DNA of 64,000 nt from Nocardioides scoriae (lineage in GTDB: Bacteria > Actinomycetota > Actinomycetes > Propionibacteriales > Nocardioidaceae): positions 2,170,001 through 2,234,000 of the forward strand of contig NZ_LT629757.1 of the NCBI RefSeq assembly GCF_900104965.1. Reading direction: 5' to 3'. Below the pieces are notes generated by a model, which had not been told where the DNA came from, searched no databases, and saw only the letters and a list, made by a program, of their open reading frames with translations. The position numbers and the translations under genes were made by a program. Positions 53,097 through 62,519 of the stretch are shown here, one piece after another. Every line of letters starts with the position of its first letter. Position 1 is the first letter of the stretch.

Positions 53097-53662
53097 GCGA
53101 GGCTCTGTGGGCGCTCGGCCGGGGCACCGGCGTCGCCGCCCTGCTGCTGTTCACCGTCTCGCTCGTGCTCGGCATCGTGACCCGCTCGGGCCGCAGCATC
53201 GACCGGCTGGGGCGCTTCGGCCTGGCCGAGCTGCACCGCACCGCCTCGCTGACCGGCGTGGCCCTGGTCGTGGTCCACGTCGTCACGCTGCTCCTCGACC
53301 CCTACGCCCAGCTGCGGCTGGTCGACCTCGTGGTGCCGTTCCTCGGCACCTACCGCCCGCTCTGGCTCGGCCTGGGCACGCTCGCGGTCGACCTGCTCCT
53401 CGCCGTCACCGCGGTGAGCCTGCTGCGCGACCGCGTCGGGCCCCGGGTCTTCACCGCCGTCCACCGGCTCACCTACGCCCTGTGGCCGATCGCGCTGCTG
53501 CACTCCCTGGGCAACGGCACCGATGCCGGGTCCCTGTGGCTGGACGCCGTCGCGGGCGGCTCCACCGCCCTGGTGGCCGCGGCCGTCGCCTGGCGGCTCA
53601 CCCCCTCCTTCCGCGGTCGCGGCCTGCGCCACGTCCGCACCGACCGGGAGCTCGTCCGATGA
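53093..53662 (+). CDS. Ferric-reductase-like transmembrane cytochrome b
   Basis: 189 aa, about six helices. Four histidines H48, H62, H124 and H137 lie in two helices with 14- and 13-residue spacings, the bis-heme pattern of ferric reductase/NOX transmembrane domains. There is no FAD/NADPH domain, so electrons must come from separate proteins, probably the NuoF-like and ferredoxin products encoded next. Coupled by GTGA to apbE and by ATGA to the next gene. Confidence 0.88.
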   Translation: MSEALWALGRGTGVAALLLFTVSLVLGIVTRSGRSIDRLGRFGLAELHRTASLTGVALVVVHVVTLLLDPYAQLRLVDLVVPFLGTYRPLWLGLGTLAVDLLLAVTAVSLLRDRVGPRVFTAVHRLTYALWPIALLHSLGNGTDAGSLWLDAVAGGSTALVAAAVAWRLTPSFRGRGLRHVRTDRELVR

Positions 53663-54894
53663 CCGACGTCCTCGCCTCCGTGCCCGCCCCCGGGCTCGCC
53701 TCGGGACCCGACGTCCCACGACCTGCTCCGAGCGGTCCGTCCCGGCTGCTCGGCCGGCGGCCCGACGTACCCCTGCCGCACGTGAGCGCCGACCAGCTGG
53801 TCGCCCTCACCGAGGCGGCCGGACTGACCGGCCGCGGCGGTGCGGGGTTCCCGACGGCGCGCAAGCTGCGCTCGGTCGCGGGCCGCTCACCGGTCGTGGT
53901 CGGCAACGCCATGGAGGGCGAGCCGCTCAGCTCCAAGGACGCCGTGCTGCTCGCGCAGGCCCCCCACCTCGTCGTCGACGGGCTGAGCCTGCTCGGCGCC
54001 GCGCTGGGCGCCTCCCGGGTGCTCCTGGCCACCGGCCCCGAGGTCGCCGCCGGACCGGCACGCGAGGCCGCCCGCGGCACCCGCGTCGAGGTCCGGGCGC
54101 TCGGTGGCGGTTTCGTCGCGGGCCAGGAGTCGGCCCTGGTCCGCCAGCTCGACGGGGGCCCGGCCGTCCCCACCGATCCCCTGGTCCCGGTGTTCCGGCG
54201 CGGCGTCGGGGGCCGACCGACGCTCGTCCTCAACGCCGAGACCCTGGCCCAGCTCGCGCTGCTGGCCCGGCACGGTGCCGACTGGTTCCGCGAGCAGGGC
54301 ACGCCGGCCGACCCCGGCACCTTCCTGGTGACGCTGAGCGGCAGCTCGGCCGACCTGCTCACCCACCCGGGCGTGCTCGAGGTGGCGCGGGGCACCTCGC
54401 TGCGCACGGTCCTCGAGGCGGGCGGCACGAGGACCGACCGGGTCCGGGCGGTCCTGGTCGGCGGCTACCACGGCGCCTGGGTGCCCGCCACGGACCTGGA
54501 CGTGCCCCTGGACCGCGAGCACCTCGCGCCGTTCGGGGCGACCCCCGGTGCCGGCGTCGTGCACGCCCTCGACCGGGCCGCCTGCCCGCTCGCGGCCGCC
54601 GCCGAGGTCGCGCGCTACCTCGCCGGGCAGAGCGCCCGCCAGTGCGGTCCCTGCGTCAACGGCCTGCCCCGGATGGCCGACCTGCTCGAGCAGCTGGCCC
54701 GCCCCGGGGCCGACCCCGGCCTGGTCCCGGAGGTCCAGCGCGTCCGCCGGCTGGTCACCGGCCGCGGAGCCTGCGCCCACCCCGACGGCTCGGCCCGGTT
54801 CGTCGCCAGCACCCTGACCACCTTCGCCCCCCACGTCGAGGACCACCTGCGAGGAGGTTGCCATGAGGCTGCACGTCGACTGGACCCGTTGTGA
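53659..54894 (+). CDS. NuoF-like (51-kDa subunit) flavoprotein
   Basis: 411 aa. Homologous to the NADH-binding subunit of complex I and RnfC-type proteins. TGRGGAGFPTARKL at about 56-69 and GNAMEGEPLSSKD are the FMN/NADH motifs; GGFVAGQESAL replaces CGEETAL. The 4Fe-4S region has C329, C332 and C372 only, lacking one of the usual four ligands. It probably passes electrons from NAD(P)H to the ferredoxin encoded by the overlapping next gene. ATG at 53659 overlaps the previous stop. Confidence 0.85.
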   Translation: MTDVLASVPAPGLASGPDVPRPAPSGPSRLLGRRPDVPLPHVSADQLVALTEAAGLTGRGGAGFPTARKLRSVAGRSPVVVGNAMEGEPLSSKDAVLLAQAPHLVVDGLSLLGAALGASRVLLATGPEVAAGPAREAARGTRVEVRALGGGFVAGQESALVRQLDGGPAVPTDPLVPVFRRGVGGRPTLVLNAETLAQLALLARHGADWFREQGTPADPGTFLVTLSGSSADLLTHPGVLEVARGTSLRTVLEAGGTRTDRVRAVLVGGYHGAWVPATDLDVPLDREHLAPFGATPGAGVVHALDRAACPLAAAAEVARYLAGQSARQCGPCVNGLPRMADLLEQLARPGADPGLVPEVQRVRRLVTGRGACAHPDGSARFVASTLTTFAPHVEDHLRGGCHEAARRLDPL

Positions 54895-55072
54895 CGGCCA
54901 CGGCGCCTGCGCCGAGCTGCTCCCCGAGCTGCTCGACCTGGACGACTGGGGCTATCCCGTCTCGCGCACCGGCGAGCGCGATCCCTCGGTCCCGCGCGAC
55001 CTGGAGCGGCTCGCGGTCCGCGCCGTGCGGGCGTGCCCCCTGCAGGCGCTCAGGCGCGTCCCCACGACCTAG
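54863..55072 (+). CDS. Ferredoxin, [3Fe-4S]-type
   Basis: 69 aa. C10, C16 and C58 with following Pro give the C-x5-C...CP pattern of actinobacterial 3Fe-4S ferredoxins; WTRCDGHGACAEL is typical. ATG at 54863 has GAGGAGG upstream and lies 32 bp inside the end of the NuoF-like gene, so the two are co-translated. Ends convergently with the methyltransferase gene, sharing 4 bp. Confidence 0.9.
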   Translation: MRLHVDWTRCDGHGACAELLPELLDLDDWGYPVSRTGERDPSVPRDLERLAVRAVRACPLQALRRVPTT

Positions 55073-55749
55073 TCGTCCGTCGGCGGGAGCTCCGGGTGCG
55101 ACGGGTCCGGGCCGGCCGGGCCGTCGTGGTCGTCCGCCCCTGCCGGCTCGGCCCGGCGGCTCGAGAGCACGCGGAAGCCCTTGGCGCTGGCCGTCCTGCT
55201 GGTGGGGAAGCCCTGCTCCCCCAGCCACCGGGTCAGCGAGTCGGCCCCGAGGTTCTTGCCCACCACCATGACGGCGCGGCCGTCGGGACCCATCCGGGGC
55301 AACCACTGCAGGAGCAGCTCGTGCAGCGCCTCCTTGCCCACGCGGATCGGCGGGTTCGACCAGATCTCGTCGAAGCGCAGCCCGGGGTCGACCTCGTCGG
55401 GGCGCACCGCGCGGAAGCGGTCGGAGACCCCCAGACGCTCGGCGTTCTCGCGGGCCAGCAGCAGCGCGCGCTCGTTGACGTCGACGGCGGTCACCCGCGC
55501 CTGCGGGACCGCCACCGCGACGGCCAGCCCGATGACGCCGTACCCGCAGCCGAGGTCGAGCACCTCCCGGGCCCCGGTGGGCGGGGCGGTCTCCCGCAGC
55601 AGCACGCCGGTGCCGACGTCGAGCCGGCCCTGGGCGAAGACGCCCGATCCCGTCGTGAGCTCCAGCCAGTGGCCCCACACGTCGGCCCGCACCGGCACCC
55701 GTCGGAACGGCGACGAGGGGTCCGCGCTGAAGTAGTGCTCCTCGGCCAC
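55069..55749 (-). CDS. RsmC-like class I methyltransferase
   Basis: 226 aa. SAM loop VLDLGCGYGVIGLAVA near 74-89, VDVNERAL, and the NPP motif in IWSNPPIRVG characteristic of amino-group methylating RNA/DNA/protein enzymes such as RsmC and RlmG. rRNA is the probable substrate. GTG at 55749 has GGGAGGA upstream; the preceding codons are not conserved. The C-terminal 25 residues are an acidic Pro-rich tail. Confidence 0.86.
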   Translation of the reverse strand: MAEEHYFSADPSSPFRRVPVRADVWGHWLELTTGSGVFAQGRLDVGTGVLLRETAPPTGAREVLDLGCGYGVIGLAVAVAVPQARVTAVDVNERALLLARENAERLGVSDRFRAVRPDEVDPGLRFDEIWSNPPIRVGKEALHELLLQWLPRMGPDGRAVMVVGKNLGADSLTRWLGEQGFPTSRTASAKGFRVLSSRRAEPAGADDHDGPAGPDPSHPELPPTDD

Positions 55750-55877
55750 GCTCGTCCTCCCGGTCCCGTACGACGCTGCGCCGGACGCCGCGTCCACAGG
55801 CGGTCCGGGACGGCCAGCCTTCCACAGCCGGGGCCGGCTCCGACCGCCGACCGCCGCGGACCCGCTGCACTGGGGGC

Positions 55878-56264
55878 ATGAGCCTCGAGACCCCCGCCCC
55901 GCCCGACCCCGCCCCCGGCCCCACCCCCGGTCCGGCCCACGTCAACGAGGTGGCGCTGGTCGGCCGGGTCAGCGCCGCCCCGGAGACCCGCGAGCTGCCG
56001 AGCGGCGACGAGCTCGTGACGCTGCGCGTGGTCGTGGACCGGCCGCCGGACACGGGGGCGACGCGGCGCACGGTGGACGTCGTCGACGTCGCCTGCTGGA
56101 GCAGGCGCACCCGTCGCAGCGCCGGCGCGCTGCTCCCCGGTGACACCGTGCGCGTCGAGGGATCGCTGCGCCGGCGCTTCTTCGGCGGCGCCGGCGGCCG
56201 CACCAGCCGCTACGAGGTGGAGGCGGCCCGCCTGGTCCGGCTCAGCCGCCGGGCAGCGTCCTGA
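55878..56264 (+). CDS. Single-stranded DNA-binding (SSB-like) protein
   Basis: 128 aa. One OB fold (about 22-122) with [30 protein letters not shown] and [15 protein letters not shown]. It is shorter than the housekeeping SSB (about 160-180 aa) and lacks the acidic DDDIPF tail, so it is likely a secondary SSB. ATG at 55878. Its 3' end overlaps convergent truA by 23 bp. Confidence 0.85.
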   Translation: MSLETPAPPDPAPGPTPGPAHVNEVALVGRVSAAPETRELPSGDELVTLRVVVDRPPDTGATRRTVDVVDVACWSRRTRRSAGALLPGDTVRVEGSLRRRFFGGAGGRTSRYEVEAARLVRLSRRAAS

Positions 56265-57078
56265 GGGTGCGCGACTCCTCGGCCCGGCGCGCGAGCTGGT
56301 CCGCAGCCGGGTAGGCCACCTCCTCGAGCGTCAGCCCGTGGGCGTGGGCGACCGTGACGGCGGGGTCGCGCTGCCGCCGGGCCAGCACCTCCCCCGGCCA
56401 GGTCACCGGCCGGCGGCCCTCCCCGACCGGGAGCAGGCACCCGACCAGGGCGCGGACCATGCTGTGGCAGAAGGCGTCGGCGCGCACCGTGGCCACCAGC
56501 GGGCCCCGGGCGGGGCGCTCCCACTCGAGCGCCAGCAGCGTCCGGATCGTGGTGGCCCCCTCGCGGCGCCGGCAGAAGGCGGCGAAGTCGTGCTCGCCCA
56601 GCAGCAGCTCCGCGCCCCGGTTGAGCAGCTCGACGTCCAGCGGGCGCGGCCAGGCCAGCACGTGCGACCGGGTCAGCGGGTCCACCAGGTCGGGTCGGTC
56701 GGCCACCCGGTAGGCGTAGCGCCGCCACGAGGCGGAGAACCGCGCGTCGAACCCCGGGGCGACCGGGCCGCAGCCCCGGACCCGCAGGTCCGGGTCGAGC
56801 ACCCCGTTGAGCCGGCGGACCAGCACCTCCTCGGGCGGGTCCTGGCTGCGGCCCGAGGCGGCCTGCACCAGCGCGGGGTCGACGTCGAGGTGCGCGACCT
56901 GCCCCCGGGCGTGGACGCCGGTGTCGGTGCGCCCGGCCACCGTGAGGGTGCTGCCCGTGGTGCGCAGCACGGTGTCGAGCGCCTGCTCGAGCTCTCCCTG
57001 CACCGTCCGGAGCCCGGGTTGCCGGGCCCATCCGTGGAACCCGGTGCCGTCGTAGGAGAGGTCGAGGCGCAGCCGCAC
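56242..57078 (-). CDS. truA: tRNA pseudouridine(38-40) synthase
   Basis: 278 aa. Catalytic Asp in [14 protein letters not shown] near 49-62; begins [19 protein letters not shown] and has the [11 protein letters not shown] motif. Modifies U38-40 of the tRNA anticodon arm. GTG at 57078 lies 6 nt after TAGGTT, so it is probably leaderless and independent. In relatives truA directly follows rplQ; here three plus-strand genes lie between. Confidence 0.96.
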   Translation of the reverse strand: MRLRLDLSYDGTGFHGWARQPGLRTVQGELEQALDTVLRTTGSTLTVAGRTDTGVHARGQVAHLDVDPALVQAASGRSQDPPEEVLVRRLNGVLDPDLRVRGCGPVAPGFDARFSASWRRYAYRVADRPDLVDPLTRSHVLAWPRPLDVELLNRGAELLLGEHDFAAFCRRREGATTIRTLLALEWERPARGPLVATVRADAFCHSMVRALVGCLLPVGEGRRPVTWPGEVLARRQRDPAVTVAHAHGLTLEEVAYPAADQLARRAEESRTLRTLPGG

Positions 57079-57084
57079 CGCGAC

Positions 57085-57090
57085 AACCTA
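57085..57090 (-). promoter_or_regulatory. Leaderless -10 element of truA
   Basis: TAGGTT on the minus strand, 6 nt before GTG 57078, in the 35-bp gap to the divergent YczE-like gene. Confidence 0.5.
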
Positions 57091-57113
57091 CCGTCGTCTG
57101 GGATGCTCCCCGC

Positions 57114-57725
57114 GTGAGCCGCCACCGTGACCTGTCCGGTCGTGCCCTGCTGCTGGTCGGCGGCGCGGTCGTCCTCGGGGTGGGGGTCGCGCTGCTGCTG
57201 GCGGCCGACCTGGGCTCCGACGGCTTCTCCACCCTGGTCAACGGCACGGCCCGCGCGACGGGGTGGCCCTTCGCGCTGGCCAACCTGCTCGTCAGCGTGG
57301 CCTTCCTGCTGCTCGCCGCGACCCGGCGGCTGTTCCCGGGGGTGGGGACCGTGGTGCAGGTCCTGCTCGTCGGCGTGGTGGTCTCCGTCCTGCTCCCGCC
57401 GCTGGAGCGCTGGGACGCGCTCGACGGGCTGGTGCCGCGCGTCGCGCTCCTCGTGCTCTCGCTGCCCGTGCTGGCCACCGGGATCGCCTGCTACCTCGGC
57501 AGCCGCCTGGGTGCGGGCCCCATCGAGAGCGCCGCGCTGGCCTGGGACCCGCCGGTGCCGTTCCGCTGGAGCTACACCGCGGCGCAGGGGGCCAGCGCCG
57601 TCGTCGGCTGGCTGCTCGGCGGCACCCTCGGGGTGGGCACCGTCGCGGTCGTCGTGCTGCTCGGCCCGCTCGTCGACCTCGTCAGCCGCCGGCTGCACCT
57701 CGACGTCCACCAGTCCCGCGGCTAG
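57114..57725 (+). CDS. YczE/YitT-like membrane protein
   Basis: 203 aa with about five membrane helices. GVGVALLLAADLGSDGFSTLVNG resembles the N-terminus of the YczE/DUF6198 family of integral membrane proteins, and the helices alternate with the repeated LGAGPIESA-type loop. Function unknown. GTG at 57114, divergent from truA. The next gene starts 33 bp downstream. Confidence 0.78.
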   Translation: MSRHRDLSGRALLLVGGAVVLGVGVALLLAADLGSDGFSTLVNGTARATGWPFALANLLVSVAFLLLAATRRLFPGVGTVVQVLLVGVVVSVLLPPLERWDALDGLVPRVALLVLSLPVLATGIACYLGSRLGAGPIESAALAWDPPVPFRWSYTAAQGASAVVGWLLGGTLGVGTVAVVVLLGPLVDLVSRRLHLDVHQSRG

Positions 57726-57758
57726 GACCGGCCCGGCCCACCGGGGGAGGATGGAGCC

Positions 57759-59444
57759 ATGGCCGAGCCCGCCTCCGACACCCGCCCGCTCGTCGTGGTC
57801 TGCGCCCCCGACCACGCCGAGGACCTCGAGCTGCCGCTCCACCGCTACGCCCGCGAGTACGACGTCCGCTGGACCTCCTCGTCGGCCGCGACGCTGGAGC
57901 TGCTGCGCGGGCTGGAGCCGGGGCGCGACGTGGCGCTGTTCGTCGCCGAGCCCGACCTGCCCGACGACCACGTGCTGCGGGCCTTCCACCAGTGGCGGGT
58001 GCTGGTGCCGACCGCCCGGCGCGTGGTCACCGCCCACGTCAGCCGCTTCCGCGACCGCGCCGACGACCTGCGGGGCGGCCTGGGGGCCGGCAAGTACGAC
58101 GCCTACCTGCTGATGCCGCGCGGGGTGCGCGACGAGGAGTTCCACGGCGTGCTCACCGAGCTGCTCTCCGACTGGGGCTCGAGCGTGGCGGTCCCGCAGG
58201 TGGCGCCGGTGCAGGTGGTCTCCCCCACCCTCGACGCGCTCACCGTGGCGATCCGCGACTTCTTCTACCAGATGGGGATGCCGGCGCAGGTCGTCGACCC
58301 GACCTCCCCGGAGGGGGCGGACCTGGAGTCGCAGCGCTCCGACGGCTCGACCGCGGGCTCGTTCCCGCTGGTGGCCGCGATGGGCCGCGCCCCGGTGCTG
58401 ACCCGGTCGGTGCAGGAGGTCGCGGCGGCCGTCTACGGCGCCCCCGACCAGCTCGACGTGGATGGCGAGGTCGACCTGGCCGTGGTGGGCTCGGGCCCCG
58501 CCGGGCTGGCGGCCGCCGTCTACGGCTCCTCGGAGGGCCTCTCGACGGTGGTCCTCGAGACGGGGGCGATCGGCGGCCAGGCCGGCACCAGCTCGATGAT
58601 CCGCAACTACCTCGGGTTCCCCCGGGGCGTGTCCGGGATGCGGCTGGCCCAGCGCGCCCGCGGCCAGGCGCTGCGCTTCGGCACCCGCTTCTTCACCGGC
58701 TGGCCGGTGCAGGAGCTGCACACCGGCGCGGCCGGCCACCGGCTGCTGACGGACGGCGGCGAGGTGCGCGCGCGCAACGTCGTCATCGCCACGGGGGTCG
58801 CCTACCGGCGCCTCGGCGTCGCCCCGCTGGAGGACCTCGTCGGGCTCGGCGTCCACTACGGGGCCGCCGTGAGCGCCGCCCAGGAGACGGCCGGCACCGA
58901 CGTCTTCGTGGTGGGGGGCGGCAACTCCGCCGGCCAGGCCGCGCTCCACCTGGCCCGCTTCGCCCGGTCGGTCACCCTGCTCGTGCGTCGCGACGGCATC
59001 GCCGAGACGATGTCGGACTACTTGGTCCGCGAGCTGCGCTGGGCGCCCGGCGTCGAGGTCCGGCCGTGCGCCCAGGTCGTCGACGGGGGCGGCGAGGACC
59101 GCCTGGGCTGGATCGCGGTCCGCGACCTGCGCACCGGCGAGGTGACCCGTCACCCGGCTGGCGGGCTGTTCCTGCTCCTCGGCGCGGACCCGCAGTGCGC
59201 CTGGCTGCCCGACGAGGTCTGCCGCGACGACCGGGGCTTCGTGCTCACCGGGAGGGACCTGCCCCGCGACTACTGGCACGACGGCGTACCGCCCGCCGAC
59301 CTGGCCACCGCGGTCCCGGGCGTCTTCGCGGCCGGCGACATCCGCGCCGGGTCCATGAAGCGGGTGGCCGCCGCGTCGGGCGAGGGCGCCAGCACCGTGC
59401 CGCTGGTCCACGCACACCTGGCCGATCTCGCCCGAGACGTCTGA
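57759..59444 (+). CDS. Thioredoxin-reductase-like FAD oxidoreductase with N-terminal receiver-like domain, no CxxC
   Basis: 561 aa. Residues 1-135 resemble a degenerate response-regulator receiver ([20 protein letters not shown]), with FVAEPDLPD where the phosphorylated Asp would be. A linker leads to a thioredoxin-reductase fold (about 235-561): [13 protein letters not shown] for [37 protein letters not shown] for NADPH, and [13 protein letters not shown]. The redox-active CxxC is replaced by YGAAV at 367-371, so it cannot reduce thioredoxin in the usual way. ATG at 57759 with GGGGGAGGA upstream. Actual substrate unknown. Confidence 0.88.
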   Translation: MAEPASDTRPLVVVCAPDHAEDLELPLHRYAREYDVRWTSSSAATLELLRGLEPGRDVALFVAEPDLPDDHVLRAFHQWRVLVPTARRVVTAHVSRFRDRADDLRGGLGAGKYDAYLLMPRGVRDEEFHGVLTELLSDWGSSVAVPQVAPVQVVSPTLDALTVAIRDFFYQMGMPAQVVDPTSPEGADLESQRSDGSTAGSFPLVAAMGRAPVLTRSVQEVAAAVYGAPDQLDVDGEVDLAVVGSGPAGLAAAVYGSSEGLSTVVLETGAIGGQAGTSSMIRNYLGFPRGVSGMRLAQRARGQALRFGTRFFTGWPVQELHTGAAGHRLLTDGGEVRARNVVIATGVAYRRLGVAPLEDLVGLGVHYGAAVSAAQETAGTDVFVVGGGNSAGQAALHLARFARSVTLLVRRDGIAETMSDYLVRELRWAPGVEVRPCAQVVDGGGEDRLGWIAVRDLRTGEVTRHPAGGLFLLLGADPQCAWLPDEVCRDDRGFVLTGRDLPRDYWHDGVPPADLATAVPGVFAAGDIRAGSMKRVAAASGEGASTVPLVHAHLADLARDV

Positions 59445-59527
59445 GCTGCCCCGGTTCCCCGGTAACTATCCCGTCACGACTGCCTCGGTCTCGAAAAAAC
59501 CATGTCGGGCCGGGCGCCCGCCGCGGT

Positions 59528-59533
59528 TACGGT
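59528..59533 (+). promoter_or_regulatory. Leaderless -10 element of the YqeY-like gene
   Basis: TACGGT, 6 nt before GTG 59540. It supports this start codon. Confidence 0.4.
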
Positions 59534-59539
59534 CGGACC

Positions 59540-59881
59540 GTGGTCGACACCGTGACGCAGGGACTCCGTGGCCGGATGGCTGCGGCGCTGCCCCGCGCCA
59601 TGAAGGACCGCGACCGCGTCGTGGTCACCGCGCTGCGCTCGACGCTGGGGGTGCTCGCCAACGCGGAGGCGGTCCCGTCGGGTCCCCCGTCCGCAGCCGG
59701 GCCGCGCGGGGGCTCCGAGCTCGCGCGACAGCAGCTCAGCGAGCTCGAGGTGACCGCGATCGTCGCTGCTGAGGCCGAGCAGCGCGAACAGGTGGCGCAG
59801 ACCTACGCCAGCCGCGGCGACGAGGCGCGAGCCCGTCGGATGCGCGCCGAGGCCGAGGTGCTGCGCGCCTTCCTGGCCTGA
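59540..59881 (+). CDS. GatB/YqeY domain protein
   Basis: 113 aa. Homologous to the C-terminal tail domain of GatB that contacts tRNA; stand-alone YqeY is usually about 150 aa, so this one is short. RGRMAAALPRAMKDRDRVVVTALRSTLGVLANAEA is the conserved helical start, and the protein ends RMRAEAEVLRAFLA. GTG at 59540 chosen from the TACGGT-6 nt-GTG arrangement. It is convergent with rplQ, sharing a bidirectional terminator. Confidence 0.8.
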   Translation: MVDTVTQGLRGRMAAALPRAMKDRDRVVVTALRSTLGVLANAEAVPSGPPSAAGPRGGSELARQQLSELEVTAIVAAEAEQREQVAQTYASRGDEARARRMRAEAEVLRAFLA

Positions 59882-59925
59882 GGCGTCCCTGGCGCGGCGC
59901 CGCGGGCCGGCACCCCACGGACGCA

Positions 59926-59961
59926 CGACGGCCCGCCACCCTCGCGGGTGACGGGCCGTCG
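59926..59961. terminator. Bidirectional terminator between yqeY-like gene and rplQ
   Basis: 16-bp stem (59926-59941 with 59946-59961) with one mismatch and a 4-nt loop. It lies 44 nt after the plus-strand gene and 18 nt after rplQ. Confidence 0.8.
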
Positions 59962-59979
59962 ACGTGCGGGTGCTGCAGG

Positions 59980-60705
59980 TCAGTCCTGCTCGCCCTGCGG
60001 GGCGGTGAACCCCGCGGCCTCGGCGGACTCGACGCTGTCGAACCACACCTCCGCCTCGGTCTGGGCGTACGCCGGGCTCAGCGGCTCGTGGTACTTCTTC
60101 GAGTCCTCGTTGCCCTTGATCGGGAAGCCCTCGGGCGCCTCGTGGACGTCCTCGAGCGGCGCGTGCGAACCGGCGTACGCGCCGGCCTCGGTCGCCTCGA
60201 CGTCACCGGTGGTGGCCTCGGTCGACTCCTCGGTGGTCTCCTCGGCAGCCGGGGCCGCCGTGGTGGCCGACGCCTTCTGGCGCGGGGCCGAGGGGGTGTA
60301 GGTCTCGGTCACGAGCTCGATGACCGCCATGGGCGCGTTGTCGCCCTTGCGGGGGCCGATCTTGGTGATCCGGGTGTAGCCACCGGGACGGTCACCGAAC
60401 GCCGGGGCGATCTCGGTGAACAGGCGGTGCTGGGGGTACTGGTTGACCGCGACCAGGCCCTCGTCGGCCAGCAGCTGACGGTCGACACTCGTGTAGAGCT
60501 CGCGCATCACGAGGCGGCGGTTGTGCAGGCCGCCCTTGCGGGCCTTGGTGATCAGCTTCTCGGCGTAGGGCCGCAGCAGCCGGGCCTTGGCCTCGGTCGT
60601 GGTCACCCGGCCGTGCTCGAAGAGCGCGGTGGCCAGGTTGCGCAGGATCAGGCGCTGGTGGGCGGGGCTGCCGCCGAGGCGGGCACCCTTCTTGGGGGTA
60701 GGCAT
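59980..60705 (-). CDS. rplQ: 50S ribosomal protein L17 (bL17) with long C-terminal extension
   Basis: 241 aa. Residues 1 to about 120 are the normal L17 core: [31 protein letters not shown] and [19 protein letters not shown]. The remaining 120 residues are an Ala/Glu/Thr-rich acidic tail, [13 protein letters not shown], ending in FTAPQGEQD. Actinobacterial L17 is often extended, but rarely so far. Last gene of the infA-rplQ operon. Confidence 0.96.
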   Translation of the reverse strand: MPTPKKGARLGGSPAHQRLILRNLATALFEHGRVTTTEAKARLLRPYAEKLITKARKGGLHNRRLVMRELYTSVDRQLLADEGLVAVNQYPQHRLFTEIAPAFGDRPGGYTRITKIGPRKGDNAPMAVIELVTETYTPSAPRQKASATTAAPAAEETTEESTEATTGDVEATEAGAYAGSHAPLEDVHEAPEGFPIKGNEDSKKYHEPLSPAYAQTEAEVWFDSVESAEAAGFTAPQGEQD

Positions 60706-60791
60706 GGTCTCTCTCGTTCCTCCCCGGCCGTGTCAGGTACCGGGGTAGAGGTGGAGGTGGCCCGACGTCCGGGCCACCTTCCGGGGTTCTC

Positions 60792-61805
60792 TCAGTACTG
60801 CTCGTCCTCGACGAAGCTGTCGTCGTCGTCGTCGTACGCCGCGAGGGCGGTCGCCGGGTCGAAGCCGGGGGCGCTGTCCTTGAGGGACAGACCCATCTCG
60901 ACCAGCTTGGCCTTCACCTCGTCGATCGACTTGGCGCCGAAGTTGCGGATGTCGAGGAGGTCCTGCTCCGAGCGCGAGATGAGCTCGCCCACGGTGTGGA
61001 TGCCCTCGCGCTTGAGGCAGTTGTAGGAGCGGACGGTGAGGTTGAGGTCCTCGACCGGCAGCGCCAGGTCCTGCGCCAGCTGCTCGTCGACGGGCGACGG
61101 GCCGATGTCGATGCCCTCGGCCTCGACGTTGAGCTCCCGGGCGAGGCCGAACAGCTCCACGAGCGTCTTGCCCGCCGAGGCGATGGCGTCGCGCGGGGTG
61201 ATGGAGGGCTTGGTCTCGACGTCGATCACGAGCTTGTCGAAGTCGGTGCGCTGCTCGACTCGGGTGGCCTCGACCTTGTAGGTCACCTTCAGCACGGGGC
61301 TGTAGATCGAGTCGACCGGGAGCCGGCCGATCTCGTTGTCCGCACCCTTGTTCTGGGCCGAGCTGACGTAGCCACGGCCCCGCTCGACGATGAGCTCCAT
61401 CTCGATCTTGCCGGTGGAGTTGAGCGTCGCGATCTTGAGGTCGGGGTTGTGCACCTCGACCCCGGCCGGCACCTCGATGTCGGCCGCGGTCACGTCGCCG
61501 GAGCCGGTCTTGCGCAGCACCATGGCGACGGGCTCGTCGTGCTCGCTGGAGACGACGAGCGCCTTGAGGTTGAGGATGATCTCGGTGACGTCCTCCTTGA
61601 CGCCCTCCACCGTGGAGAACTCGTGCAGCGCGGTGTCCACCTTGATGCTGGTGACCGAGGCACCGGGGATCGAGGAGAGCAGGGTGCGGCGCAGCGAGTT
61701 GCCGAGCGTGTAGCCGAAGCCGGGCTCGAGGGGCTCGATGACGAACCGCGAACGGTTGTCCTCGACGACCTCTTCCGACAGGGACGGGCGCTGAGCGATG
61801 AGCAC
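60792..61805 (-). CDS. rpoA: DNA-directed RNA polymerase subunit alpha
   Basis: 337 aa. N-terminal assembly domain [26 protein letters not shown], linker near 230, then the C-terminal domain that contacts UP elements and activators ([21 protein letters not shown]). GTG at 61805, giving [11 protein letters not shown] as in mycobacterial RpoA, is preferred over the longer in-frame ATG at 61853. Confidence 0.97.
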   Translation of the reverse strand: MLIAQRPSLSEEVVEDNRSRFVIEPLEPGFGYTLGNSLRRTLLSSIPGASVTSIKVDTALHEFSTVEGVKEDVTEIILNLKALVVSSEHDEPVAMVLRKTGSGDVTAADIEVPAGVEVHNPDLKIATLNSTGKIEMELIVERGRGYVSSAQNKGADNEIGRLPVDSIYSPVLKVTYKVEATRVEQRTDFDKLVIDVETKPSITPRDAIASAGKTLVELFGLARELNVEAEGIDIGPSPVDEQLAQDLALPVEDLNLTVRSYNCLKREGIHTVGELISRSEQDLLDIRNFGAKSIDEVKAKLVEMGLSLKDSAPGFDPATALAAYDDDDDSFVEDEQY

Positions 61806-61881
61806 TGTTGGTTTCCTTTCCGAGCCCACCCGACATATGACGGGCTCGAACAACGCTGGGGTGTGGCCTGGGGGGTGGTGC

Positions 61882-62490
61882 TTACTTCTTGGAGTAGTAC
61901 TCCACGATGAGCTGCTCCTGGACGGGCAGCTCGATCTGTGCGCGCAACGGGCGGGAGTGCACGAGGACGCGCATCCGCGACGGGATGGCCTCGAGCCACG
62001 CCGGGACGATCCGCTCGCCGTGGGTCTCGCGAGCCACGATGAACGGGGTCATCTCCAGGCTCTTCTCGCGCACGTCGATGATGTCGTGCGCGTCGACCTG
62101 GTAGGACGGGATGTCGACCTTCTTGCCGTTGACGCGGAAGTGACCGTGCACGACGAGCTGGCGGGCGTGACGACGCGTGCGGGCGAAGCCGGCGCGGTAG
62201 ACCACGTTGTCGAGGCGGCACTCGAGGAGCTGCAGCAGGTTGTCACCGGTCTTGCCGGCACGACGCGCTGCCTCCTCGTAGTAGTTGTGGAACTGCTTCT
62301 CCATCACGCCGTAGGTGAAGCGCGCCTTCTGCTTCTCCTGCAGCTGGTTGCGGTACTCGGACTCCTTGATGCGGGTCCGTCCGTGCTGGCCGGGAGCGTA
62401 GGGGCGCTTCTCGAACGCCTTGTCCTCACCGACGAGGTCGACACCGAGACGGCGCGACTTCTTGGTCATGGGGCCGATGTAACGAGCCAT
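61882..62490 (-). CDS. rpsD: 30S ribosomal protein S4 (uS4)
   Basis: 202 aa. [18 protein letters not shown] start, [29 protein letters not shown] and the S4 RNA-binding domain [20 protein letters not shown]. It lacks the N-terminal Cys4 zinc site, the C-minus form. Between rpsK and rpoA in the alpha operon. Confidence 0.97.
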   Translation of the reverse strand: MARYIGPMTKKSRRLGVDLVGEDKAFEKRPYAPGQHGRTRIKESEYRNQLQEKQKARFTYGVMEKQFHNYYEEAARRAGKTGDNLLQLLECRLDNVVYRAGFARTRRHARQLVVHGHFRVNGKKVDIPSYQVDAHDIIDVREKSLEMTPFIVARETHGERIVPAWLEAIPSRMRVLVHSRPLRAQIELPVQEQLIVEYYSKK

Positions 62491-62519
62491 GGGTCGTAAG
62501 TCTCCTGTTCAGTCTCGGG

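Noticed and set aside
57759-59444. Assignment as thioredoxin reductase trxB
   Set aside because: The catalytic CxxC is absent (YGAAV instead), so only the fold can be claimed.
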